A stretch of 64,000 nt of DNA from Flammeovirgaceae bacterium UBA1842. GTDB taxonomy: Bacteria; Bacteroidota; Bacteroidia; Cytophagales; Cyclobacteriaceae. Every line of letters starts with the position of its first letter. Position 1 is the stretch's first letter. Of this stretch, positions 52,281-61,250 are shown one piece after another. The stretch is taken from assembly GCA_002338655.1 (NCBI GenBank), contig DDIU01000019.1, positions 44,805-108,804 on the forward strand. Reading direction: 5' to 3'. The notes beneath the pieces are model-generated. The model did not search any database and was not told the origin of the DNA. It saw only the letters and a list, made by a program, of their open reading frames with translations. A program made the position numbers and the translations under genes.

Positions 52281-52886
52281 ATGATGAAATCATTAGACCC
52301 ACGGGTCACTAGACTTAATATTCCAGAAGGGGAACTTGTACCAAAAGTACCACTGGATCAATTCGGAACTTTTGAGGTATTTGTTCAGATCAAAGAAGGT
52401 AAAGGATACCGCCATGAAGGTATCGTACATGCCCCCAATATTGATATGGCCTTTCTTTTTGCCAAAGAGCAATTTAGCCGAAGGATGATGTGTTCAGGTA
52501 TCTTTGTGGCTGAGACCAGAAATGTTTACGTCACGGCCTTTACTGAAGATAAAGACAATGTTTACAGCCACATAGTTGACAATATACCAGAAGACGGAGA
52601 AGAAGAAACCTATGAGTTTTTCCACCTCAACAAACGTGGAAAGCAACATAGCCATATTGGCTCAGTGCCTGCAAAAAGTCACCAACATGCGTTGACATTG
52701 GCCAAGTCTGAATTTATTAATGGCGATCCGGTTTATAACGTGTGGGTAATAAAGACAAGCGATATTTTGTTTACCAACGAAGAGGACAAAATCATGTGGG
52801 ATACGCTACCAGACAAAAAATTCAGGGACGCTTCAGATTACCGGGCCTCAGATAAAATCAAAGAATTTAAAGAACGACAACAATAG
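52281..52886 (+). CDS. paaB: PaaB with two tandem PaaB domains
   Basis: Structural/regulatory subunit of the phenylacetyl-CoA epoxidase. Normal PaaB has about 95 residues; this one has about 201, because the domain occurs twice. The repeats are GTFEVFVQIKEGKGYRHEG...FVAETRNVYV (about 29-82) and ETYEFFHLNKRGKQHSHIG...WVIKTSDILFT (about 108-162). The second copy is diverged. The ATG at 52281 (MMKSLDPRV) is preferred; the upstream ATG at 52239 adds a hydrophobic leader lacking family support. Lies between paaA and paaC, six bases before paaC. Confidence 0.9.
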   Translation: MMKSLDPRVTRLNIPEGELVPKVPLDQFGTFEVFVQIKEGKGYRHEGIVHAPNIDMAFLFAKEQFSRRMMCSGIFVAETRNVYVTAFTEDKDNVYSHIVDNIPEDGEEETYEFFHLNKRGKQHSHIGSVPAKSHQHALTLAKSEFINGDPVYNVWVIKTSDILFTNEEDKIMWDTLPDKKFRDASDYRASDKIKEFKERQQ

Positions 52887-52891
52887 CAGAA

Positions 52892-53647
52892 ATGAACGAA
52901 CAAGCTTTAAAAGAACTGCTTTACAAAATGGCGGATGACCAACTCATCTTGGGTCACCGAAATTCGGAATGGACAGGTTTTGGCCCGCTGTTAGAAGAAG
53001 ACATTGCCTTTTCATCCATGGCCCAAGACAAAGTGGGTCAAAGTCAGGCGTTATATACTATTCTCCATGAATTAGGGGAAGGTGAGCCCGATACAGTGGC
53101 CTTCATGCGTAATGCTGATCAGTTTCATAATTGCCAGTTAGTGGAATTGCCTAATGGGGAGTATGATTTTAGTTTAATAAGGCATTTTTTGTTTGATACT
53201 GCTGAGGCTATACGCTTCGAGATGCTTTCGAACTCATCGTATGCGCCATTGGCTCAGTTGGCAAAAAAGATAAAAGGTGAGCTTCGTTATCACACCATGC
53301 ATGCCAATATTTGGATCAAACAGCTAGGAGCAGCCACGGAGGAAAGTATAGGCAAACTACAACAGTCATTAGAAACAGCTCTCCCCTATGCGCTGGGTAT
53401 TTTCGAGCCTTCTCCTTATGAACAGGAACTGATAAGTGAAGGAATATTTGAAGGTGAAGTAGCCTTACAAGACGTATGGTTAAAAAAAGTAGAAGAAGTG
53501 ATTGGTCAAACGAAACTAACTATGCCTGATGTGGCTTCTTTAACACCAGCCTTTGGCGGTAGAGTTGGTAAGCATAGCAGCCACCTACAGCCACTTCTCG
53601 ATGAAATGTCAGAAGTTTTTAAAATTGACCCGGGTGCAGATTGGTGA
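52892..53647 (+). CDS. paaC: Phenylacetyl-CoA epoxidase subunit PaaC
   Basis: 251-residue non-catalytic partner of PaaA with the same ferritin-like fold. Conserved sequence: ADDQLILGHRNSEWTGFGPLLEEDIAFSSMAQDKVGQSQALY near the N-terminus and RYHTMHANIWIKQLG in the middle. Full length, six bases after paaB, and followed 35 bp later by paaD. It stabilises the heteromeric epoxidase complex. Confidence 0.95.
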   Translation: MNEQALKELLYKMADDQLILGHRNSEWTGFGPLLEEDIAFSSMAQDKVGQSQALYTILHELGEGEPDTVAFMRNADQFHNCQLVELPNGEYDFSLIRHFLFDTAEAIRFEMLSNSSYAPLAQLAKKIKGELRYHTMHANIWIKQLGAATEESIGKLQQSLETALPYALGIFEPSPYEQELISEGIFEGEVALQDVWLKKVEEVIGQTKLTMPDVASLTPAFGGRVGKHSSHLQPLLDEMSEVFKIDPGADW

Positions 53648-53682
53648 TTGAACTACGTTAACTTGTTAATTGTTAAGCAGCT

Positions 53683-54162
53683 ATGATCACAGAAGCAAAC
53701 ATACTAGAATGGCTCCAAGAGGTGAAAGACCCTGAAATTCCTGTGCTTTCGCTGGTTGATCTAGGTGTAATCACCAATGTTGCTATCGATGAACATAAGG
53801 TCTGCATAACCATGACTCCTACATTTGTGGGCTGTCCGGCCATCGATTATATGAAGCAGGATATCATTGAGGTACTTAACAGCTATGGTATTGACAATGT
53901 AGATGTAAAAGTGACCTTTGAGAAACAATGGAACTCCAATATGATCTCCGAAAAAGGCCGAACCGCACTTAAAGAATTTGGCCTTGCTCCTCCCCCGAAA
54001 CATAACTTAATTGTTGACATCGATATCCTCGAAAATATTGCCTGCCCTAATTGTGGAAGCACAGATTCTATTATGAAAACCCCTTTTGGGCCTACCGCCT
54101 GTCGTTCGATACATTTTTGCAACAGCTGCAAGGAGACTTTCGAGCAGTTTAAGCCGATTTAA
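53683..54162 (+). CDS. paaD: PaaD, epoxidase maturation protein
   Basis: 159 residues: an N-terminal MIP18/DUF59 domain (1-80, LQEVKDPEIPVLSLVDLGV and the TPTFVGCPAID loop with C51) and a C-terminal zinc ribbon formed by C121, C124, C146 and C149 (ACPNCGS ... HFCNSCKETF). Proposed to help insert iron into, or mature, the PaaABCE complex. It is the last gene of the cluster in this window and is followed by repeats. Confidence 0.94.
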   Translation: MITEANILEWLQEVKDPEIPVLSLVDLGVITNVAIDEHKVCITMTPTFVGCPAIDYMKQDIIEVLNSYGIDNVDVKVTFEKQWNSNMISEKGRTALKEFGLAPPPKHNLIVDIDILENIACPNCGSTDSIMKTPFGPTACRSIHFCNSCKETFEQFKPI

Positions 54163-54163
54163 T

Positions 54164-54350
54164 AGTAGTAAGACACAAGTAGTAAGTAGTAAGACAGCTA
54201 CTTTGAATAATGAGCCATATCCGTTGGATGGCTTGGAGCTATTCAATGTTTTTAAGAGCTATCTTAAATCTTGTGTCTTGTTTCTTTCGTCTTAAGACTT
54301 GCATCTTGCATCTTAAATCTTGTATCTTAAATCTTGTGTCTTAAGTCTTA
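54164..54350. repeat. agtagtaagacacaag repeats in both orientations
   Basis: A plus-oriented group (agtagtaagac, twice) at 54164-54195 and a minus-oriented series of cttaaatcttgtgtc-like units at 54263-54350, with a related ggatggcttggagc motif at 54216-54230 between them. The minus-oriented units reach the amidohydrolase stop codon. The two arms could pair as an extended hairpin between the convergent paaD and amidohydrolase genes. Similar units recur at 58826-58930. Confidence 0.75.
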
Positions 54351-57300
54351 ATGCGTCTCCTCACAACTACAACCTACCTTCATATAGCTTTCTCCTAGCT
54401 CGTGCCAGTTGAATGACTGATTGTATTTATTATTCTCCCAATAAAATTGAGTTCTCTTTTGCTCGTGATTACCAATTTCGTTCATCGTATTGGCATCAAA
54501 TAATCGGCCATTGGCTACAGTATAAATCACACTGTTTGTATTGGTGATATCCTCCAATGGATTTTTATCCAATACAATTAAATCGGCCAGCTTGCCTACT
54601 TTCAATGAACCGATCTGATCGTCCACACCTAAATAGTGTGCCCCGTTTAATGTGGCAGTCCTTAGTGCCTGCATATTAGTCATTCCTCCTTGCTGTAGCA
54701 TCCAAAGCTCCCAATGGGCACCAAGCCCCTGAAGTTGCCCGTGAGCACCTAGATTTACCTTTACTCCTTTATCAGACAAGGCTTTCACGGATTGCGAAGT
54801 AAGCATATGCCCATTTTTATATTCTTCATCTGGTGCCATTGTTCTGTGTCTTGATCGAGCATCGATAATAGCTCGTGGAGTAAACGTGAGCAGTTTTTCA
54901 TTCTCCCAAACGTTAGTTTTTTGGTAAAAATAATTTTCCCCATTTAACCCGGCATAGTTTACGATCAAGGTAGGGGTATATCCCGTCTTACTTGTGCTCC
55001 AAAAATCTAGAATATCCTTATAAACCGGTGCAACTGGAATGTTATGCTCAATGCCCGTGTGTCCGTCCATGATCATGGTCATGTTGTGATAGAAGGTAGA
55101 GCCTCCTTCAGGCACTACGAGCATTTCAAGTTCCCTGGCCGCTTCAATAATTTGCTGCCGTTGTTCTCTCCTTGGCTGATTGTAACTCTTAACGGAAAAT
55201 GCGCCAAAGGCCTTTGTTCTTCTTAAGGCGGAACGGGCATCCTCTAGGCTGTTGACCTTTGCTTTGAAATCACCGTCTGCACCATAAAGGATAATGCCTG
55301 TAGAAAACAACCTTGGTCCATTCATCCGCCCAGATTTAATCAATTCAGACATACCAAAGACGGTCTCTGTATTGGCAGAGGGGTCGTGAGAAGTAGTGAC
55401 GCCATAGGCTAGGTTAGCATACAAAGGCCAATGTTTCTTTGGTAGAATACCATAACCAAAGGCACTGACATGGGCATGTACATCAATGATACCCGGCATG
55501 ATCGTTTTACCCGCCACATCATACACTTTAGCTCCTGCGGGTATAGTCACTTCACCGTTTTTGCCAATGGCTTCAATCTTATTCCCTTTTACTATTATTG
55601 TCCCATTCTCAATTACCTGATCACCTTCCATTGTGATAATCCTAGCACCGGTAAATGCAATGGTACCTGTAGTTTTAAAAGTATTAGCCACCAGGCCTAC
55701 TTTTAACCCTTCCGTATCAATTGGAGGAATGCTGTCTGGCGAGCCTTCCAAAAAGGTAAATCGATCCTTAATATCATTTGAAAAATACTCCTCACCTAAT
55801 GTCCAATGGATAGTTTTACTGTCTGACGACCAGTGTAGGCTAATGCCCGCATCACGGGTGATCTGTGAAACCGGAACAGCCTTCGTATCAGGGTCAATAT
55901 TTATTGATTGGCCTGTCTTGGGCAAGGGTGCAATGTAGGCTTTATGCAAATTGATAAAGGCCACCCATTTATTATCGGGACTTGGCACTAAACGATTAGC
56001 GTACTTTGATTCCACATGCGTTGTTTCGTCCTCCCCATTAAGGTCAACACTTTTCAATTCTTTGGTAAGGTTACCGAAAAAGTAACCTCCCGTTTGGAAG
56101 AATATCCGGTCACCAGTATTATTATATTGTGGGTACTCTCCTTCATCAATTATACGTGTAGCACCTCCCCCGTTCATACTTACCTGATAAATGCCCGGCT
56201 GTTTGTCAAAAGTACCGCCCAACAAGCGGTTTCCTGATTCCTTAACATAGACTACTGATCTGCCATTTGGAGAAACAGAAGGGGATCTATAAATGCCTTT
56301 TTCTGAGGTGAGTTTTATAGGTTGATTCTTTTTGCCTGTCAATCCGACTTTATAAACTGCTCCCATTTTCTCATCATCCCAGATCACATACACAATGGTA
56401 TTGCCATCAGGTGAAAATGAAGGCTCAAATTCAAAATCCGTTGAATTGGTAATCCGTTGTGGCTTGCCATCGGGAAGTGATTTTTTATACAACGCCCCTA
56501 GTGCATTGAATACCAATGTCTTACCATCAGGAGAGGTGACTGCATGCCTGATCACTTTCACATCGAAATTATCAGTGTCAATGTCGTGCTTGAAGTGCAA
56601 AGCCTCCGCTATTTTGATATTGTTCTCCACTTGGAAAGGAACATCTTCAACCGTAGCATTAGCAACATTCAATTTCTTGATCTTTCCACCAGCCCATAGA
56701 TAAATAAACTGGTCATCCGGGCTCCAAGAGAAGTTAGGATAGGTGCCGAATAAAGCCCAAGCTTCCTGTTGATCTTTGTTCAGTTCATCATAAACAGGCC
56801 ATTCTTCACCCGTTTTTAAATCTTGAAGGTAGAGCACTGTTTTTACCCTCACCCGCTTTACAAAGGCCAATAATTTACCATTATGAGATACTGTCGGTCT
56901 GGAAGCACTACCTGGCCCACCTGTAATAGTCTCAAGTTCACCTGTGTTAAGATCATATTGTCTAACTCTATAAATCTGACTGTTGGGGTCTTTGTTATAT
57001 TGGAAATAACCCCCAGGATAAACATCTTCACAGAAATACATATATTGGCCATCAGAAGAGATAGATGGTTCATTGACATCCTGCTGGTCATTACGTCTTT
57101 TGGTAAGTTGGATTCCACTGCCGCCAGTAATGTGGTACATCCACATTTCGCCTGCCCCTAAGCTTCGCTCAGAAGTAAAATGTTTTCTGGCTACTAAATA
57201 TTGTCCATCTGGTGTCCAAACGGCATTGTTTAACAACCTAAAATTTTCTTTCGTAATCTGTTTGGCATCTGTACCGTCCACATTCATTACCCAAATATTA

Positions 57301-57629
57301 TCTCCCCCACCAGCATCACTAGTAAAAGAAATGGACTTGCCATCGGGACTGAAACGCGGCTGGATTTCAAAAGGCAATCCCGAACGTAATGCCTTGGCTT
57401 TACCACCAGTTGATGGCATAATATAGATATCACCCAATAGGTCAAATACAATATGCTTACCATCAGGACTTACATCCAAATTCATCCAAGTGCCTTCATT
57501 AGTTGATAATGGCATTTCTTTAAATCCCCAATCCCCTTCAGGGTTGGCAACATCCCAGCCCTTTTTATCCTGGGCCTGGATTAGGAATGGAATAGTTAAC
57601 AAAAAGAGGATTGATATTCGCTTTTTCAT
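54348..57629 (-). CDS. Secreted amidohydrolase with PD40 beta-propeller repeats
   Basis: 1093 residues. A signal peptide (MKKRISILFLLTIPFLIQAQ) is followed by two TolB-like beta-propeller regions rich in PD40 repeats such as FSPDGKSISFTSD and WTPDGQYL (about 40-620). An amidohydrolase domain follows (about 655-1060) with the metal motif DVHAHV (near residue 716-720) and LGAHGQLQGLGAH. Close relatives are the large Bacteroidota amidohydrolase-family exoenzymes; the substrate is unknown, maybe a cyclic amide or peptide. Its stop codon sits inside the repeat array. Confidence 0.88.
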   Translation of the reverse strand: MKKRISILFLLTIPFLIQAQDKKGWDVANPEGDWGFKEMPLSTNEGTWMNLDVSPDGKHIVFDLLGDIYIMPSTGGKAKALRSGLPFEIQPRFSPDGKSISFTSDAGGGDNIWVMNVDGTDAKQITKENFRLLNNAVWTPDGQYLVARKHFTSERSLGAGEMWMYHITGGSGIQLTKRRNDQQDVNEPSISSDGQYMYFCEDVYPGGYFQYNKDPNSQIYRVRQYDLNTGELETITGGPGSASRPTVSHNGKLLAFVKRVRVKTVLYLQDLKTGEEWPVYDELNKDQQEAWALFGTYPNFSWSPDDQFIYLWAGGKIKKLNVANATVEDVPFQVENNIKIAEALHFKHDIDTDNFDVKVIRHAVTSPDGKTLVFNALGALYKKSLPDGKPQRITNSTDFEFEPSFSPDGNTIVYVIWDDEKMGAVYKVGLTGKKNQPIKLTSEKGIYRSPSVSPNGRSVVYVKESGNRLLGGTFDKQPGIYQVSMNGGGATRIIDEGEYPQYNNTGDRIFFQTGGYFFGNLTKELKSVDLNGEDETTHVESKYANRLVPSPDNKWVAFINLHKAYIAPLPKTGQSINIDPDTKAVPVSQITRDAGISLHWSSDSKTIHWTLGEEYFSNDIKDRFTFLEGSPDSIPPIDTEGLKVGLVANTFKTTGTIAFTGARIITMEGDQVIENGTIIVKGNKIEAIGKNGEVTIPAGAKVYDVAGKTIMPGIIDVHAHVSAFGYGILPKKHWPLYANLAYGVTTSHDPSANTETVFGMSELIKSGRMNGPRLFSTGIILYGADGDFKAKVNSLEDARSALRRTKAFGAFSVKSYNQPRREQRQQIIEAARELEMLVVPEGGSTFYHNMTMIMDGHTGIEHNIPVAPVYKDILDFWSTSKTGYTPTLIVNYAGLNGENYFYQKTNVWENEKLLTFTPRAIIDARSRHRTMAPDEEYKNGHMLTSQSVKALSDKGVKVNLGAHGQLQGLGAHWELWMLQQGGMTNMQALRTATLNGAHYLGVDDQIGSLKVGKLADLIVLDKNPLEDITNTNSVIYTVANGRLFDANTMNEIGNHEQKRTQFYWENNKYNQSFNWHELGESYMKVGCSCEETH

Positions 57630-57737
57630 AGTTTGAGGGTATTTTGAATGACCGAACTTACATATAGACTTTGTAATAAGGAAATAAAGAATTTACAAAC
57701 GGTGGATTAAAGTCTACAAAATCAGTAATTTAATGGT

Positions 57738-58823
57738 ATGAATTGGATTCGTAAAATTGGATTTTTTACGGCTTTTATCATTCCAGGCCTTGTGATCCTA
57801 GGGTACTATTTAGGAGGTTATTGGAATTATATCGCTATTATAGATGTATTTTTCATCCTCCCTTTTATAGATCATTTCATTGGTACCGATACAAGTAATG
57901 TGCCTGAAGAAAAGGCCAAGCTCATTTCCAATGAATTTTACTATCGGTTTGTCACCTATGTGTGGACTTACTTCCAATTCGGATTTGTAATCTGGGGTGG
58001 TTATGTTATTGGTTTTGGTACGATGACTACCTGGGTAGAATGGATAGGGTTTACACTTGGGTTTTCGTTAGTAACAGGTGGGATTGGTATCACGGTAGCA
58101 CATGAATTGGGCCATAAAAAATCGAGTCTGGAACGTTTTTATAGTAAGGTTTTGCTCATGACCACTTGCTACATGCACTTTTATATAGAACACAACAGGG
58201 GCCACCATGTGTTAGTAGCTACACCTGAAGATCCCGCTACCGCCACCAAAAATGAAACCTTCTATGCGTTTTGGGTAAAATCGGTATTTAAAGGATATGT
58301 CCATGCTTGGCATATAGAAAATGAACGGTTGAAACGTATTGGTAAATCTGCTTTCAGTATTCATAATAATATGATATGGTTTACCATTCTACCTATTTTG
58401 TTTGGCGCGTTACTAACCGCAATATTTAGTTTAATGGCAGGAACCATCCTTTGGTCTGTAGCTGCTTTTTTCTTTGCCCAGAGTATTTTAGGGTTTACTC
58501 TACTGGAACTTGTCAATTATGTAGAGCACTATGGTATTCTAAGGAAGGAAGTGAGTCCAGGTCGGTATGAGCGAGTAACACCTATTCATAGCTGGAATGC
58601 GAGCCACCTGATAAGTAATTTTTTCCTTTTTCAATTGCAGCGTCACTCCGACCATCATGCTAATGCCATCAAAAGATATCAGGTACTTAACCACTATGAT
58701 GAAAGCCCTCAACTACCTGCGGGCTACCCCACTATGATAATGATTGCGCTCGTTCCACCATTATGGTTTGGGCTGATGAATAGCCGATTGGAAAAATGGC
58801 ATGGCGAGCAGGAGTTAGGTTAA
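57738..58823 (+). CDS. alkB: Alkane 1-monooxygenase AlkB
   Basis: Membrane di-iron hydroxylase of medium or long alkanes. 361 residues with about six membrane helices. The full histidine set is present: HELGHK (122-127), EHNRGHHVLVATPEDPATA (151-169), NYVEHYG (260-266) and LQRHSDHH (300-307). That motif spacing distinguishes AlkB from fatty-acid desaturases. It requires rubredoxin and a reductase, neither of which is in the window. Divergent from the amidohydrolase with 108 bp between starts. Confidence 0.93.
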   Translation: MNWIRKIGFFTAFIIPGLVILGYYLGGYWNYIAIIDVFFILPFIDHFIGTDTSNVPEEKAKLISNEFYYRFVTYVWTYFQFGFVIWGGYVIGFGTMTTWVEWIGFTLGFSLVTGGIGITVAHELGHKKSSLERFYSKVLLMTTCYMHFYIEHNRGHHVLVATPEDPATATKNETFYAFWVKSVFKGYVHAWHIENERLKRIGKSAFSIHNNMIWFTILPILFGALLTAIFSLMAGTILWSVAAFFFAQSILGFTLLELVNYVEHYGILRKEVSPGRYERVTPIHSWNASHLISNFFLFQLQRHSDHHANAIKRYQVLNHYDESPQLPAGYPTMIMIALVPPLWFGLMNSRLEKWHGEQELG

Positions 58824-58825
58824 TA

Positions 58826-58930
58826 GTAAGTAGTAAGATGCAAGTAGTAAGTAGTAAGACGCAAGATTCAAGTAGTAAGACGCAAGATTCAAGTAGTAAG
58901 ACACAAGATTCAAGTAGTAAGTAGTAAGCC
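58826..58930. repeat. 21-bp tandem repeats agtagtaagacgcaagattca
   Basis: Three near-identical 21-bp units (58850-58870, 58871-58891, 58892-58912) flanked by partial units. They begin three bases after the alkB stop. The block ends in agccatcc, where the duplicated unit described separately starts. Related in sequence to the array at 54164-54350, so the amidohydrolase/alkB pair is bracketed by them. Confidence 0.85.
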
Positions 58931-58962
58931 ATCCATTGGTTATTATGGAGCCATCTCATGGG

Positions 58963-60825
58963 TCAGGACTGCCTGAACAATGGCAGATTTACGATAAATT
59001 TGGTACCCTTCCCTACTTCGCTTTCAACTTCAATAGTACCCTTATTCATTTCCACAAATTCATAGACTAATTGAAGACCGAGGCCTAAGCCTTTCTCTCC
59101 GGCCGTACCATAAGCACTTTTCTTACCATCCATTTCAAAGAGCCTTTTTAACTCTTCTTCGGCTATGCCCACACCTGTATCTTGAACTATAACAGTAGCA
59201 CTATTGCCATTTAATTCTGCTAACAAACTTACCTTCCCACCTTCAGGGGTAAATTTCAAGGCGTTATTAACCAAATTACGGAATATAGTTCGGGTTGTGT
59301 TTTTATCTCCCCATAAGGCTAGGTTGTTAGAAACTAAGGTAGTAAGCTCAATGTTTTTGGCCTTGGCCATATTCGAAAAGATGCCTTTCAATTCATTGCC
59401 CAATTCTTCTACCTCTATCTTTTCAGGTACATTGGGAAAATGACCTTGCTGTTGTAAAGCCCAGTTCAGTAGATTATCTAGCAAACCTGAAAGATCATCG
59501 GCTGTTTTATCTACATGATCGGCTATTTCAATCAACTCCTCCTGATTTTTATCCTCCACGGCATATTTTATCAATCGGCTGATGCCGGAAAAGGCATGGA
59601 CTGGACCACGTAAATCATGTGAAATGATGGAAAAAAACTTGTCTTTGGTGGTATTAAGCTTTTCCAGTTGCGCCTTTTGTTCTTCTAGTATGGCATTGAT
59701 TTTATTTTTATCACGGTAGTTTTTGTAGACCAAGCCGAGTAAAATAGCGACCAATAAAGCTCCGCCAGCGGTAGAAAATATGATGATTTGCTGAATTCGC
59801 TTCTCTGAAGTAAGTAAATCCACTTCTACTTGTTTCTGGCCCACTTCATAATTGGTTCTTAAATCAGCTAATTTTCTGATCTGATCCGCATTGATAAGAC
59901 TATCACGGTAGGTGTAATATTTAGTTTGGTAATCCAGTGCTTTTGGCAAATCACCAAGTTGTTGATAAGCCTCAGATAAGAATTTAGCACCATTTTGAAT
60001 TTGCTCTTTTAAACCGTTTTCAACAGCTATTTTGTAGCCTAAACTCAACTTCTCAATTGCAGTTTTAGTATTACCTTCTTCTAGATATACGCCTCCTATT
60101 TCTATCAGACAATCAGACAAGCCATAATGATTTTTATTTTTCTCCAGAATTAGCATCGCTTCATTAAGTTCATTTTCTGAATTCTCCAATTGACCCACTT
60201 TAGCAAGCGCTAGTGCCATATTGGCTTTAGCATAGGCTGCTACGTAATCAAGAGGGGAGAACTGCGCATAGTAAATCGCTTTCTTCGAAAGAGCAATGGA
60301 TGAGTCATATAAATTAGCCTTATATGTAGCATATCCGTAATTAATATACAATCCTGCAAGACGAACCGAGTCTACCTTATTTTTATACAATTTGAGAACT
60401 TTATTATAGTAGCCTAAAGCCTTATCATAGTCTTCAAATGAACTATATAAGAAGCCAATATTTGTATAGGCATCTCCCTCAGAAATTAAGTCCTTGTTCT
60501 CTGCTGATATTTCAGCTGCTTTTAGAAAGGCTTCCAGTGCTTTACTTAAATTCCCCTTTTGCCTATAACCCCCACCCATTTGGATGTAACCCAACAACAC
60601 ATCTTCATATGTACCATGTTTGAGGGCAACATCGAGTAATTCATTGGCATAAAAGATTGATCGGTCTGGCTGAGTGGAGTTAGCACTTATTTGGTATAAA
60701 GCCGTAATAATCTCCTTATTATTAAGGTCTTCAGTTTCTAACACTGAAATTAAACTATCTGCCTTCCTTTGATTCTGAGCACCTGTATCTGTAAATAGAA
60801 TCAGCATGATACAGAAGAGTATCAT
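58963..60825 (-). CDS. TPR-containing sensor histidine kinase (copy 1)
   Basis: 620 residues from the ATG at 60823-60825, which gives a signal peptide (MILFCIMLILFTDTGAQ). TPR repeats fill about residues 20-300. A membrane helix lies at 345-367 and a coiled coil to about 392. H403 is in FSIISHDLRGPVHAF, the N-box is FRNLVNNALKFTPEGG (515-530), G1 DTGVGI (549-554) and G2 EKGLGLGLQL (577-586). The TPR region is thus periplasmic. No response regulator is adjacent. A longer frame upstream arises only because the preceding small gene is frameshifted into this frame. Confidence 0.9.
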   Translation of the reverse strand: MILFCIMLILFTDTGAQNQRKADSLISVLETEDLNNKEIITALYQISANSTQPDRSIFYANELLDVALKHGTYEDVLLGYIQMGGGYRQKGNLSKALEAFLKAAEISAENKDLISEGDAYTNIGFLYSSFEDYDKALGYYNKVLKLYKNKVDSVRLAGLYINYGYATYKANLYDSSIALSKKAIYYAQFSPLDYVAAYAKANMALALAKVGQLENSENELNEAMLILEKNKNHYGLSDCLIEIGGVYLEEGNTKTAIEKLSLGYKIAVENGLKEQIQNGAKFLSEAYQQLGDLPKALDYQTKYYTYRDSLINADQIRKLADLRTNYEVGQKQVEVDLLTSEKRIQQIIIFSTAGGALLVAILLGLVYKNYRDKNKINAILEEQKAQLEKLNTTKDKFFSIISHDLRGPVHAFSGISRLIKYAVEDKNQEELIEIADHVDKTADDLSGLLDNLLNWALQQQGHFPNVPEKIEVEELGNELKGIFSNMAKAKNIELTTLVSNNLALWGDKNTTRTIFRNLVNNALKFTPEGGKVSLLAELNGNSATVIVQDTGVGIAEEELKRLFEMDGKKSAYGTAGEKGLGLGLQLVYEFVEMNKGTIEVESEVGKGTKFIVNLPLFRQS

Positions 60826-60856
60826 GCTGATTGTGTTTTTCCTATTTTTTAAAATA

Positions 60857-61190
60857 TTATACTCCTCCTTCTCCTGGTGGTGGAATTGGCTGTGTAACTC
60901 CTGGATCCTTCTCTTTATCCCCGTCAGCAGTTTTGTACATAATGGTATATCCATTATACTTTGGTTTTTCGTCCAATGAAGGGTCAACATTCCTTCCATT
61001 GTCTGCCCACCATCAGTTGATTTCGGTTTAACTTTCCAAATATCGGTAGACTTTCTTCCGTTTTTGTCCTCATTAACATTAATATTATTGATTTTAATAA
61101 TATTAATGTCTCTCGCCAGTTCCCAACGCATGGTATCTCCTGCATTTACCCCAGTAACCGTATCTACTTCCAAAGGTTGGAATTTAACGT
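60857..61190 (-). pseudogene. Beheaded and frameshifted copy of the 129-aa gene
   Basis: Homologous to the gene at 63145-63534 from residue 24 or so onward (KFQPLEVDTVTGVNAGDT...). It lacks the first residues and any ATG, because the duplication breakpoint falls at about 61190. A one-base deletion near 60994 (atggaaggaatgttgaccc against atgcaaggtattgttgaccc) shifts the frame; past it the original frame reads DPSLDEKPKYNGYTIMYKTADGD and ends at TAA 60857-60859 with an altered tail. Probably non-functional. Confidence 0.85.
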
Positions 61191-61195
61191 TTCTG

Positions 61196-61230
61196 TAACC
61201 ATCGGATGGCTTGGAGCCATCCGATGGTTA
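61196..61230. repeat. 16-bp-stem palindrome at the duplication junction
   Basis: Arms taaccatcggatggct (61196-61211) and agccatccgatggtta (61215-61230) with a three-base loop. It sits between copy 2's kinase stop and copy 1's beheaded gene, exactly at the duplication breakpoint. Half of it (agccatcc...ggttattatggagcc) is seen again after copy 1 at 58927-58952. It may also act as a 3' RNA hairpin. Confidence 0.85.
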
Positions 61231-61250
61231 TTATGGAGCCGTCAGATGGA

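Noticed and set aside
58850..58912. CRISPR-like array
   Set aside because: The three 21-bp units are directly contiguous without spacers, and no cas gene is nearby; a simple tandem repeat.
60826..61173. N-terminal extension of copy-1 kinase to 736 residues
   Set aside because: It begins at TTG, consists of the beheaded small gene read through a one-base deletion, and lacks counterpart in copy 2; the ATG at 60825 gives a signal peptide and equal length to copy 2.
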